Part shown: in pieces, positions 52,947-61,400 of the stretch
Position numbering within the stretch: the stretch's first letter is position 1
Layout of the letters: each line of letters opens with the position of its first letter
Assembly (NCBI GenBank): GCA_965198915.1
Contig: CBDAQC010000002.1
Location: 62,001-126,000, forward strand
Source of the DNA: BOG-908 sp965198915
GTDB taxonomy: Bacteria; Pseudomonadota; Alphaproteobacteria; Acetobacterales; Acetobacteraceae
DNA: 64,000 nucleotides
Reading direction: 5' to 3'
Notes under the pieces: generated by a model
What the model saw: the letters and a program-made list of their open reading frames with translations, nothing else
Told to the model about the DNA's origin: nothing
The model's database searches: none
Position numbers and translations under genes: made by a program

Positions 52947-53984
52947 TCAGGAAAGAACCGCCAGCTTCCGCAAAAGTCCCTGCGCCACCAGAACCTCCGC
53001 AATCTGCACTGCGTTCAGCGCCGCGCCCTTGCGCAGATTGTCCGACACGCACCAGAACCCCAACCCGTTCGGCACGGTCGGATCGCGCCGCAGCCGGCTG
53101 ACGTAGACCGCGTCCTCGCCAGGACAATCCGCCGGCGTGATGTAGCCGCCATCGTCATGCCCATCCATCACCACCACACCCGGCGCGTTACGCAACAGGT
53201 CGCGCGCCTCGCCCACATTCACCGGCTGCTCGAACTCCACGCTGATCGCCTCCGCATGGCCGATGAACACCGGCACCCGCACGCAGGTCGCGAACACCTG
53301 TATGTCCGGATCGAGAATCTTGCGTGTCTCCACCGCCATCTTCCACTCCTCCTTGGTGCTGCCGTCCTCCAGGAAGCGGTCGATATGCGGGATGCAGTTA
53401 TACGCGATCGGCTTGGGAAACACCTCGGGCTTGACCGGATCGTTGACGAAAAACGCCTTGCTGCTGTTGAACAGCTCGTCCATGCCTTCCTTGCCGGCGC
53501 CCGATACGGACTGGTAGGTGGACACCACCACCCGGCGCACGCGGTAGCGGTCGTGCAGCGGTTTCAGCGCCACTACCATCTGTATCGTGCTGCAATTCGG
53601 GTTGGCGATGATGCGCCGCTTCGTGTGGCGCGCCAGCGCCTGCGGGTTCACCTCGGGCACCACCAGCGGCACGTCCGGCTCCATGCGGAACTGGCTCGTG
53701 TTGTCGATCACGATGCACCCGGACGCCGCCGCCCGCGGCGCATGTATCGCGGACACCGCGGCCCCCGGGCTGAACAGCCCCAGGTCGAAGCCGCCAAAAT
53801 CGAACGTCTCGGTATTGCGCACGGTCAGCACGCGGTCCTCGCCGAAGCTGATCTGCTGGCCCGCCGAGCGCGGCGAGGCCAGCGCCACGATCTCGTCGAT
53901 CGGAAAGGCCCGCTCCGCCAGCGTCTTGATGATCTCGCGCCCGACCGCGCCCGTGGCGCCCACCACCGCTACCCTGTATCCCAT
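52947..53984 (-). CDS. asd: Aspartate-semialdehyde dehydrogenase
   Basis: A protein of 345 residues making aspartate semialdehyde for lysine, threonine and methionine. VAVVGATGAVGREI cofactor loop, catalytic Cys131 in NPNCSTIQ, and a later active-site histidine in FIGHAEAISVEF. It feeds the DapA reaction encoded at 22241. ATG 53984 (MGYRV) is preferred over 53993. It is divergent from the next gene. Confidence 0.96.
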   Translation of the reverse strand: MGYRVAVVGATGAVGREIIKTLAERAFPIDEIVALASPRSAGQQISFGEDRVLTVRNTETFDFGGFDLGLFSPGAAVSAIHAPRAAASGCIVIDNTSQFRMEPDVPLVVPEVNPQALARHTKRRIIANPNCSTIQMVVALKPLHDRYRVRRVVVSTYQSVSGAGKEGMDELFNSSKAFFVNDPVKPEVFPKPIAYNCIPHIDRFLEDGSTKEEWKMAVETRKILDPDIQVFATCVRVPVFIGHAEAISVEFEQPVNVGEARDLLRNAPGVVVMDGHDDGGYITPADCPGEDAVYVSRLRRDPTVPNGLGFWCVSDNLRKGAALNAVQIAEVLVAQGLLRKLAVLS

Positions 53985-54111
53985 TGCCGCCATCTCCAGA
54001 ACCGGCGGAGGTTAAGGCAGAGCGCGGCGGGCGGAGCAAGCGGCAAGCCCGGCCAGCCCGGTGCAGGGAGCGTTTTTCCATAAGCGCGCCGCTTGTTCTA
54101 CACCCTGCACC

Positions 54112-54933
54112 ATGTTCACCTTCTCCCAGGCCTGCGAGCTGGACCTTCTGCTGCGCGCCGCCGCACGAACCGAAATCATGCCGCGCTTCCGCAAGCTGGG
54201 CGCCGACGGCGTGCGCACCAAATCCGGCCCGCTAGACCTCGTCACGGACGCAGACACCGCGGCCGAGGCCATGATCACGCGGGGCCTGCAACGCATCCAC
54301 CCCGGCTGCCTCGTGGTCGGCGAGGAGGCAACCGCGTCCGACCACAGCTTGCTCGACCGGCTGGCCGGCGCGAAGCTCGCCTTCACCGTCGATCCCGTCG
54401 ACGGCACGTCCAACTTCGCCGCCGGCCTGCCGCTGTTCGGCACCATGGCCGCGGTGATCGAGCAGGGCCAGGTGGTGGCGAGCGTCATCCACGATCCCAT
54501 CGTGGACAGCTCCTCGGTCGCGGTGCGCGGGCAGGGCGCCTGGGAACACGCGGCCGACGGCACCCGCACGGCGTTGCACGTGGCGCAACCCCGCAAGCTT
54601 TCCCAGATGTCGGGCGCGGTGTCCTGGCGCTACCTTCCCGCGCCATTGCGCGAGCGGGTGCTGCCGAACCTGGGCAAGCTCGCGCAGGCCTACGATTTCC
54701 GCTGCGCCGCGCAGGAATACCGCATGCTCGCGGCCGGCCATTGCGACATCCTGGTGTTCAACCGGCTGATGCCGTGGGACCACCTGCCGGGCTGGCTGCT
54801 GCACCAGGAGGCTGGCGGCTACTCCGCGCGTTTCGACGGCAGTGCGTACGCGCCGGGCATGGTGGAGGGCGGGCTGATCTGCGTGCCCGACCGGAGTTGT
54901 TACGAGGCCGTCAGGGACGGGCTGTTCGCGTAA
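54112..54933 (+). CDS. hisN: Inositol-monophosphatase family protein, probably histidinol phosphatase HisN
   Basis: A protein of 273 residues with the lithium-sensitive phosphatase motifs: GEEA, VDPVDGTSNFAAGLP and MPWDHLPG, giving the metal aspartates and glutamate. The size and the LGADGVRTKSGPLDLVTDAD region fit the HisN-type histidinol phosphatases of alphaproteobacteria; inositol or 3'-phosphoadenosine substrates are possible. It starts at ATG 54112. Confidence 0.84.
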   Translation: MFTFSQACELDLLLRAAARTEIMPRFRKLGADGVRTKSGPLDLVTDADTAAEAMITRGLQRIHPGCLVVGEEATASDHSLLDRLAGAKLAFTVDPVDGTSNFAAGLPLFGTMAAVIEQGQVVASVIHDPIVDSSSVAVRGQGAWEHAADGTRTALHVAQPRKLSQMSGAVSWRYLPAPLRERVLPNLGKLAQAYDFRCAAQEYRMLAAGHCDILVFNRLMPWDHLPGWLLHQEAGGYSARFDGSAYAPGMVEGGLICVPDRSCYEAVRDGLFA

Positions 54934-54944
54934 AGGCATAGAAG

Positions 54945-55111
54945 CAAGCAAAAAGCTCGTCCGCCCTGTCACGGAGTGTTGCGGCACGCGCTACAGCGAT
55001 GCAGTCCCGAGACGAACCAGGCAGCTACCCGTCGCAGAAGCCGCGCGCTTGAGTAAACCGCGACAGCGGACCAAAAGCTTTTTGCTTCTTTTTCTCGAAA
55101 AAGAAGGCCTT
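54945..55111. repeat. Family A element, copy 9 (left arm degenerate)
   Basis: Right arm 55072-55111 with the CTTCTTTTTC / GAAAAAGAAG variant. Only AAGCAAGCAAAAAGCTC remains of a left arm at 54945. CGCGACAGCGG is kept before the right arm. The right edge is 5 bp from the ATPase stop. Confidence 0.75.
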
Positions 55112-55116
55112 TCTAC

Positions 55117-56562
55117 CTATCTGTCCTGCCCGATCCCCACATACAAATTCTCCAGCGCATCAGCCGCCAGCAAACACGTCAGCTCAGGCGCCATCCGGAA
55201 ACACCGCGCCACCTGACTCGCCTGGTCGCAGATGAAACGTGGCTGGAACGCCGCAAGCTGGTGCCGGCCGTCGCGCGTCAACTGCTCCACCACGAAATTG
55301 AACGCGTCGTCACGCAGCACCAGCCCGGACGCCGCCGCGGCGCGCTCAAATATCTGCCGGTACTCGACGATATCCGGTCCCGGCATGTATATCTTGTAGG
55401 GAATACGCCGCAGGAAAGCCGGATCCATCAGGTCGGCGGGTTCCAGGTTGGTGGAGAATATCACCAGCTCGTCGAACGGCAGGCGGAACGTGATGCCGGT
55501 GTTCAGCTTCAGGTAATCCACCCGGCTTTCCAGCGGCACGATCCAGCGGTTGAGCAGGTCGGTCGGCGCCACCTTCTGCCGGCCGAAATCGTCGATCAGG
55601 AATACCCCGTTCAGCGCCTTCACATGCAGCGGGGCGTCGTACGTCCTGGTCGCCGAATCCCAGCGCAGGTCCAGCATGTCCAGCGTCATCTCGCCGCCCG
55701 CCATGGCCACCGGGCGGCGGCACGCGGCCCAACGTCCGTCGAACGCCTCTATCTGCACGCCGCCGCTCTGCAAGCTGCTGTCCGCATTACCCGTCATAAA
55801 CGGCACATGCAGGCTGGGATCGTGCATGCGGATGATCTGCCCGCCCACCTCGATGGCGTACGGGATGAACACCGGATCGGTGAAAAGCTGGGCGATGCGG
55901 GTGCCCAGGCTGGTCTTGCCGTTGCCCGGCGGCCCGTACAGCAGCACCGTGCGCCCGGCGCTGACCGCCGGCACCAGGCGGTGTATCGTCTGCTCCGACA
56001 GGATCAGGCCCTGGAACGCCTCGCGCAGGGTGGCCACGTCGAGGATCTCGTTGGTGATCGGCTGCTTGCTGATCTGCGCCTGGAATGCCGCCAGGCTCAC
56101 CGGCGCCGGACCCATATATTGAGTCTGCTCCATCGCCTCGGCCGCCGCCGCGCGCCCGGCATCGCTCAGCGCATAGCGTATGTAGCGCACGATGCCGCTG
56201 TTGATGGAGCCCAGCACGTGGACGAGCTTCTGGGTCACCGCGTCGTCGATGATCTCCTGCACCACCGAATGCGCCAGATGGATCCGCTGGGCGAGCTCGG
56301 GCACCGTCTCGCAGGACGCCGCACGCATGAACTTCAGCACCATGCCAAGCAGCAGGCCGCGGCTCACCCCGGTCTCGGCCACCGTGCGCGGCATCACCGG
56401 GGTCTCGTCCATCACGGCGAACAGCTGCTCGGTCGTCATCAGCCCGAGCGCGATCAGGTTGTCGCCCAGGCGGCCGCCCTCCATGCGCTGCCGCTCGATC
56501 GCCGTCTCAATGTCCGAGCTGCGTACCAGACCCCGCATCAGGAGAATGTCGCCTAGCCGCAT
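55117..56562 (-). CDS. AAA+ ATPase with MshEN-like N-terminal domain
   Basis: A protein of 481 residues. The first 60 residues (LGDILLMRGLVRSSDIETAIERQ, then RLGDNLIALGLMTTEQLF) resemble the GspE/MshEN domain of secretion ATPases. The ATPase core has Walker A GPPGNGKTS near residue 215, Walker B GVFLIDDFG, and STNLEPADLMD. The core is not the PulE fold but an AAA+ type like MoxR. No secretion or pilus genes are nearby. Function unknown. ATG 56562 begins the domain. Confidence 0.75.
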   Translation of the reverse strand: MRLGDILLMRGLVRSSDIETAIERQRMEGGRLGDNLIALGLMTTEQLFAVMDETPVMPRTVAETGVSRGLLLGMVLKFMRAASCETVPELAQRIHLAHSVVQEIIDDAVTQKLVHVLGSINSGIVRYIRYALSDAGRAAAAEAMEQTQYMGPAPVSLAAFQAQISKQPITNEILDVATLREAFQGLILSEQTIHRLVPAVSAGRTVLLYGPPGNGKTSLGTRIAQLFTDPVFIPYAIEVGGQIIRMHDPSLHVPFMTGNADSSLQSGGVQIEAFDGRWAACRRPVAMAGGEMTLDMLDLRWDSATRTYDAPLHVKALNGVFLIDDFGRQKVAPTDLLNRWIVPLESRVDYLKLNTGITFRLPFDELVIFSTNLEPADLMDPAFLRRIPYKIYMPGPDIVEYRQIFERAAAASGLVLRDDAFNFVVEQLTRDGRHQLAAFQPRFICDQASQVARCFRMAPELTCLLAADALENLYVGIGQDR

Positions 56563-56703
56563 GTCACTACCCTGGCTTGAAAGCTGACCATGAGCCACAC
56601 GCTAGACGATATGCCGATCACAGAAAAGTGAATACGGTGCAGACTCGAAAAAAACCGCGCGGCAGCGCCGTTCGGCTCGCGGCCGGCCACCCGCGCCGCG
56701 GGC

Positions 56704-57276
56704 TCACTCCGTGTGCCAGACCCTGTCGCGCAGTGTGGGAACCGGCCCATCCCTGTCGTGGTGCGACAGCCAGCGCTGCAACTGGCCGAGCACCGCACCG
56801 GTCGCCGCCGGTATCCTGGCCGCCAGAGCATCCTCCACCGAATACCAGCGCGGTTCCTCCAGCTCCCGCGAGCCGGCCGGCGTGCCGCTGATACGCGCGG
56901 CATCGACGATGAAGAAGTGTGCGTCGAAACGTATGCTGCGGTCGGGCGGCGTGATGGCGCGGCAAAGATACGCGAAGCCGTCCAGCGCAGGCGGCACGCC
57001 CAGACTCAGCCCGACCTCCTCGGTCAGTTCGCGCGCCGCGGCCATGGCCAGCGCATGCGCCAGCGCAGGCGTCGCCACACGTTCCAGCCGCGCGCGGGTG
57101 CGCGGGGGAAGCGGCGTGGCGGCGCGCGCATGGTGGTCGGCCTCGTCCACCGCACCGCCCGGAAACACCAGCAGGCCGGGCATGAAGCGGTGCGCCTCCG
57201 AGCGGCGCGCCATCAGTATCTCGCTGCCGCCACGCAGCACGATCAGGCTGGCGGCGTGTCTTGGTTCGACGGTCAT
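56704..57276 (-). CDS. Nudix hydrolase with insertion (NUDT19-like)
   Basis: A protein of 190 residues. The Nudix region FPGGAVDE is separated from AARELTEEVGLSL by about 33 residues, a feature of the NUDT19/CoA-type subfamily. It lies in one strand with the DNA glycosylase gene, 63 bp from it. ATG 57276 is chosen; the longer frame has an unusual N-terminus. Confidence 0.86.
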   Translation of the reverse strand: MTVEPRHAASLIVLRGGSEILMARRSEAHRFMPGLLVFPGGAVDEADHHARAATPLPPRTRARLERVATPALAHALAMAAARELTEEVGLSLGVPPALDGFAYLCRAITPPDRSIRFDAHFFIVDAARISGTPAGSRELEEPRWYSVEDALAARIPAATGAVLGQLQRWLSHHDRDGPVPTLRDRVWHTE

Positions 57277-57339
57277 CTTTGCCCTGCTGCTGGACGGACG
57301 AAGCAAGCAACGCCCTCTTGGCACGGCGTGTCTCCGCCG

Positions 57340-57903
57340 TCAGTCGTCCATGCTAGGCCGCCCGGTGACGTGCCGCCACCAATGCCACAGCAATCGCGCG
57401 GCCAGCGCACGGTGCGGCTGCCAGGCAAGTGCTATCTCGCGCAATGCGGCCGGGCTCGGCCGTGCGCTCAGCCCCCTCAGATCCGCGGCGGCGGCCTGCA
57501 GGGCCAGGTCGCCGGCGGGGAACACGTCACCCCGCTGCAACGCGAACAGCAGGTAGATCTCCGCCGACCACACGCCCAGCCCACGCACCGCGGACAAGGC
57601 CTCTATCGCCGCCGCGTCCTCCATCCCCGCCAGCCGCTCGGTGGCCAGATGCCCGCTGGCGAACGCCTCCGCCACCGCCCTGGCATGGCCGATCTTCGGG
57701 CGAGACAGCCCGGCCGCGCGCAGAGTCTCCTCGTCCAGCAGAAGAAACGTCTCCGGCGCCAGGCAGCCGGGCAGGGCGCTGCAGCGCCGCCAGATCGCCG
57801 CCGCGGCCTGGTTGCTGATCTGCTGGCCTACGATGGCGGCCAGCAATCCGGAAAAGCCGGGCGTGCGCACGCGCCAGGGCAGCGGGCCGGCTTCGGCCTC
57901 CAC
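57340..57903 (-). CDS. HhH-GPD DNA-3-methyladenine glycosylase (AlkA-type)
   Basis: Removes alkylated bases by base-excision repair. IVGQQISNQAA, the helix-hairpin-helix LSAVRGLGVWSAEIYLL and the catalytic Asp in VFPAGDLAL are clear. GTG 57903 is the first usual start, giving 187 residues, but the same frame continues upstream with GLDWLAASDPHLARV, typical of the family N-terminus, and has no ATG, GTG or TTG before the family A repeat. A CTG start near 57970 is possible. Confidence 0.85.
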   Translation of the reverse strand: MEAEAGPLPWRVRTPGFSGLLAAIVGQQISNQAAAAIWRRCSALPGCLAPETFLLLDEETLRAAGLSRPKIGHARAVAEAFASGHLATERLAGMEDAAAIEALSAVRGLGVWSAEIYLLFALQRGDVFPAGDLALQAAAADLRGLSARPSPAALREIALAWQPHRALAARLLWHWWRHVTGRPSMDD

Positions 57904-58014
57904 GCGCGCCAGATGCGGGTCGGAGGCAGCCAGCCAGTCTAGGCCGGCGCGGGCGTGCTCGGGTGGCGGGGGGATCAGGAGTGAGAGCCTTGAGCGTGTC
58001 GGAGGGAAGCAAGC

Positions 58015-58050
58015 AGTCCTTTTTTAAAAAAAAGGACCAAAAAACTTTTG
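58015..58050. repeat. Family A element, copy 10 (left arm only)
   Basis: A single left arm of the GTCCTTTTTT / AAAAAAGGAC variant ending CAAAAAACTTTTG. No matching right arm was found within 400 bp. It lies 5' of the DNA glycosylase gene, so this copy is not near a stop codon. Confidence 0.85.
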
Positions 58051-58122
58051 CTCCCCCGGCTGCATGAAGGCCAGCGCTGACTGTGGGGCGGGCGCAGTGG
58101 CAAATGGCGCCGGCACGGCCGT

Positions 58123-58284
58123 TCAGTTCAGCCTGCCATGCAGCCATCCCTGCATGTGATGGGCTGGTTCGTCGGCCGAGGCCGCCGGCCACGGCGAAAA
58201 CTGTTGCGCTCGTGCATTCAACAGGCCGACAACGGAACCGGACATCCCGAGCAGCCCGGCCAGCAGAACCACACCCCACCGCAT
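58123..58284 (-). CDS. Possible small exported protein
   Basis: A reading frame of 53 codons. The start MRWGVVLLAGLLGMSGSVVGLL looks like a signal peptide, and GGAG lies seven bases before ATG 58284, a good ribosome site. The remainder is short and unrecognised. It is divergent from the response regulator gene. Support is the signal and the ribosome site alone. Confidence 0.4.
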   Translation of the reverse strand: MRWGVVLLAGLLGMSGSVVGLLNARAQQFSPWPAASADEPAHHMQGWLHGRLN

Positions 58285-58438
58285 ACATCTGCTCCAAATG
58301 CCCGAACGCGAGCTTACGCCCGGCTGGACGCAAGCGGGCCTGGCGGGAATGAAACGGAGTGAAACGCCGGGCTGGTTCAAAGGAGCCAACCACCCAATGA
58401 TCTTCCTGCGCATGTCGAGGACCTGACGATTGGAGACA

Positions 58439-59149
58439 ATGCCGCACATCCTGATCGTCGATGACGACCGGGAGATACGCGAGCTTCTGGCGCGCTTCCT
58501 GGAGCGCAACCGCTTCCGCGTGACCGCGGTGCGTGACGGCCGCGAGGCCCGCCGCCATTGGCCGCTCGGCCATTACCAGCTTGTCGTGCTGGACCTGATG
58601 CTGCCGGGCGAGAGCGGGCTGGACATCGCACGCTGGCTGCGCACCCAGTCGGACATCCCCATCGTCATGCTCACCGCCATGGGCGAGGAGACCGACCGCA
58701 TCATCGGCCTGGAACTGGGTGCGGACGACTACGTGCCCAAGCCGTTCAACCCGCGTGAGCTGCTGGCCCGCATACGCGCTGTCCTGCGCCGTACCAGCGA
58801 GCGCGCCGAGAAGCTGGTGGAACCCACCGCGCGCGCCATACGCTTCAGCGGCTGGCTGCTGGAACCGGCGCGCCGCCGCCTGCTCAACCCGGACGGCGTG
58901 GAAGTGGCCCTGACCGGCGGCGAATACGACCTGCTGGTGGCCCTGGTGGAGCGCGCCAACCGCGTGCTGACGCGCGACATGCTGCTGGATCTGCTAAGAG
59001 GGCGCCAGGCGGGACCGTTCGACCGCGCGATCGACGTCGCGATCAGCCGGTTGCGCCGCAAGCTGGAGGACGACGGGCGGCATGCTCAGCTTATCAAGAC
59101 GGTCCGGGGCGGCGGCTACGTCCTGGCGGCGGATATTGAACGTAGCTGA
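58439..59149 (+). CDS. OmpR-family response regulator
   Basis: A protein of 236 residues. Receiver domain with DDD at 8-10, phospho-acceptor Asp52 (VVLDLMLPGESG) and Lys in YVPKPFNPRE; then a winged-helix output domain with LTGGEYDLLVALVERANRVLTRDMLL and RAIDVAISRLRRKLEDD. It resembles OmpR/RegX type regulators acting on envelope or metabolic genes. GGAG lies near ATG 58439. It overlaps the sensor kinase gene by about 14 bp. Confidence 0.95.
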   Translation: MPHILIVDDDREIRELLARFLERNRFRVTAVRDGREARRHWPLGHYQLVVLDLMLPGESGLDIARWLRTQSDIPIVMLTAMGEETDRIIGLELGADDYVPKPFNPRELLARIRAVLRRTSERAEKLVEPTARAIRFSGWLLEPARRRLLNPDGVEVALTGGEYDLLVALVERANRVLTRDMLLDLLRGRQAGPFDRAIDVAISRLRRKLEDDGRHAQLIKTVRGGGYVLAADIERS

Positions 59150-60521
59150 CGCCAGGGCCTCGCTCGCCGCCAGATACGGCAAGCTGCTTCCGAAAATCCC
59201 CGTCTGGCCGAACAGCCTCGCCAGGCGGACGCTGTTCACGCTGCTGGTGGGCCTGGTCGTCGTGCAGGGCGCCGGCCTGACCATACACGCGTTCGACCGG
59301 GTGAAGCTGCAGCGCTTCGCCGAACTGCGTGACCTCGGCATGCGCTCGATGAGCATCTACCGCACCGTGGTGGGCACCGCCCCCGGCGAGCGCGAGGCCG
59401 CCCTGCGCGAGATGGAGCTCGGGCCCTACATGCACGCCTCCCTCGGCGCCGGCCCCGCCGTGTCGCCGGAAGTCATGGAGCCGCCCTATATCGGCCAGAT
59501 ACGCGTCAACATGGGGCTGGTACAGGTCCGCCCGGCCAACCGGCCGCGTGACGTGGTGATACGCGGCACACCCTGGTCCGACCCCATCAACATCGGCCTG
59601 CAGATGCCGGACTGGGGCTGGCTGAACCTGAGCGCCAAGCTGCCGCCGCCACGCCCCTGGCACAGCCGCGAGTTCCTGCTGGCCTTCGTGCTGATGACGA
59701 TGGCCGCCGCCCTGCTCAGCATCTGGGCGGTGCGCCGGCTGACTGGCCCGGTGGCGCTGCTGGCCGAAGCCGCCGAGCGCCTGGGCCGCGACGTGAACGC
59801 CCCGCCACTGCCCGAGCGCGGGCCCGACGAGGTGGTACGCGCCGCGGTGGCCTTCAACACGATGGCCGCCCGCATCCGCCGCTTCGTGCAGGACCGCACC
59901 TTCCTGCTGACCGCCATCGGCCATGACCTGCGCACGCCCATCACACGCCTGAAACTGCGCGCCGAGTTCATCGAGGACGACGAGCAGCGGCAGAAATTCA
60001 TGGCCGACCTGGACGAGCTGGACGCCATGGTCTCCGCCACCCTGGTGTTCGGGCGTGACACGGCGGACACCGAACCCGCCGTGCCGTTCGACCTGGTGGC
60101 CCTGCTGCGCACCGTGCTGGACGACGCGGCCGATGCCAGGCCGGACGCCGGTGACAGCCTGTCCTTCGCCGGACCCGCGCACATGACCGTGCACGGCCGC
60201 ATCCTGGCGCTGAAGCGCGTGTTCGCCAACCTGGTCGGCAACGCGGTGAAATACGGCGGCGCCGCGCGCGTGGTGCTGGACCCGGGCGCTGGGCTGGCCA
60301 CCGTCAGCATCGAGGATGACGGCCCCGGCCTGCCGCCGGATGAGCTGGAACGCGTCTTCGAGCCGTTCTACCGCGTCGAGGATTCGCGCAATCGCGAGAC
60401 GGGAGGAACCGGGCTGGGCCTGCCGATTGCGCGCAACATCCTGCGCGCGCATGGCGGCGATGTGGTGCTTGGCAACCGGCCTGGGGGTGGGGCTCGGGCG
60501 CTGGTTACGCTGCCGGCTTAG
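59136..60521 (+). CDS. EnvZ-like sensor histidine kinase
   Basis: A protein of about 461 residues. A first transmembrane segment (TLFTLLVGLVVVQGAGLTIHAF) and a second (FLLAFVLMTMAAALLSIWAV) enclose a periplasmic sensor domain of about 130 residues with no named family, followed by HAMP, the phosphorylated histidine in AIGHDLRTPITRLKLRAEF, N-box NLVGNAVKYGG, G1 DDGPGL and G2 GGTGLGLPIA. TTG 59136 overlaps the regulator stop; the start is uncertain. Confidence 0.92.
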   Translation: MNVADARASLAARYGKLLPKIPVWPNSLARRTLFTLLVGLVVVQGAGLTIHAFDRVKLQRFAELRDLGMRSMSIYRTVVGTAPGEREAALREMELGPYMHASLGAGPAVSPEVMEPPYIGQIRVNMGLVQVRPANRPRDVVIRGTPWSDPINIGLQMPDWGWLNLSAKLPPPRPWHSREFLLAFVLMTMAAALLSIWAVRRLTGPVALLAEAAERLGRDVNAPPLPERGPDEVVRAAVAFNTMAARIRRFVQDRTFLLTAIGHDLRTPITRLKLRAEFIEDDEQRQKFMADLDELDAMVSATLVFGRDTADTEPAVPFDLVALLRTVLDDAADARPDAGDSLSFAGPAHMTVHGRILALKRVFANLVGNAVKYGGAARVVLDPGAGLATVSIEDDGPGLPPDELERVFEPFYRVEDSRNRETGGTGLGLPIARNILRAHGGDVVLGNRPGGGARALVTLPA

Positions 60522-60535
60522 GGAAGAAAGCAAGC

Positions 60536-60659
60536 AGCTCTTTTTTAAAAACTTGTGCTTCCCCCATTCGCACCAGCCGGCTTCTTCCGAATACGCCGGT
60601 CTCCTCAGCGTCGGAGTAGCAAAAGTTTTTTGCTTCTTTTTTTCAAAAAAGAAGGCCTT
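60536..60659. repeat. Family A element, copy 11 (left arm truncated)
   Basis: The left arm has lost half its palindrome (AGCTCTTTTTTAAAAACTTG at 60536). Right arm 60620-60659 is intact, of the CTTC / GAAG variant. It lies between the convergent kinase and aquaporin genes, with the edges 14 bp and 21 bp from their stops. Confidence 0.8.
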
Positions 60660-60680
60660 GCTGCGCTTACGACTGACCGG

Positions 60681-61400
60681 TCACGGGATCACAGGCGGCG
60701 GATCGTCCGGACGGTGCAACGCGCGGGTGACCAGCGCGGCAAGAACGGCGCCCGCAATAGGTGCAAGCCAGAACAGCCAGAGTTGGCCGACGTAAGCGCC
60801 GCCGGCGAACAGCGCCTGACCGGTGCTGCGCGCCGGGTTGACGGACGTGTTCGTCACCGGAATCGAGATCAGGTGGATCAGCGTCAGCGCCAAGCCGATC
60901 GGGATCGGCCCGAACCCGTCAGGTACGCGAGAGGATTTGACGCCGAAGATGACCATCAGGAAGAAGAACGTGCAGGTCATCTCGCATACCAGGCAGGACG
61001 GCAGGTTGTATTTGCCCGGGCTGAGGTCACCGTAGCCGTTGGAAGCAAAGCCGCCCACTTCGAAGCCAGGTTTTCCGCTGGCGATCACGTAGAGCACTGC
61101 AGCCGCGGCAATGGCGGCCGCTACCTGCGTCACCACATAGAACGGCACGTCACGTCCGCGGAACCGGCCGGCGGCCCACAAGCCGATGGTAATGGCCGGG
61201 TTGAAATGCGCGCCCGACAAGTATCCGACACCGTACGCCATCGTCAGCACGGTGAGCCCGAACGCCAGCGCCACGCCGACGAAGCCGATGCCGAGCGCCG
61301 GGAAACCGGCGGCCAGCAGCGCGCTGCCGCAACCACCGAAGACGAGCCAGAACGTGCCAAGAAACTCGGCCGCAACGCGATGGCTCATCGTGATCTTCAT
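60681..61400 (-). CDS. aqpZ: Aquaporin AqpZ-like water channel
   Basis: A protein of 239 residues with six transmembrane segments and two NPA loops, SGAHFNPAITIG and NTSVNPARSTG. The selectivity residues match AqpZ, with Phe in LAFGLTV, His in LTLIHLISIP and Arg after the second NPA, so water is the likely cargo. GGGAGG lies six bases before ATG 61400. Confidence 0.94.
   Translation of the reverse strand: MKITMSHRVAAEFLGTFWLVFGGCGSALLAAGFPALGIGFVGVALAFGLTVLTMAYGVGYLSGAHFNPAITIGLWAAGRFRGRDVPFYVVTQVAAAIAAAAVLYVIASGKPGFEVGGFASNGYGDLSPGKYNLPSCLVCEMTCTFFFLMVIFGVKSSRVPDGFGPIPIGLALTLIHLISIPVTNTSVNPARSTGQALFAGGAYVGQLWLFWLAPIAGAVLAALVTRALHRPDDPPPVIP

Noticed and set aside
55261..56556. Plus-strand frame of 431 codons opposite the AAA+ ATPase
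   Set aside because: His/Arg-rich shadow without motifs; the ATPase is supported by Walker A and B.
9541..60659. CRISPR array
   Set aside because: The repeats are scattered by several kilobases, inverted, and without regular spacers or cas genes.
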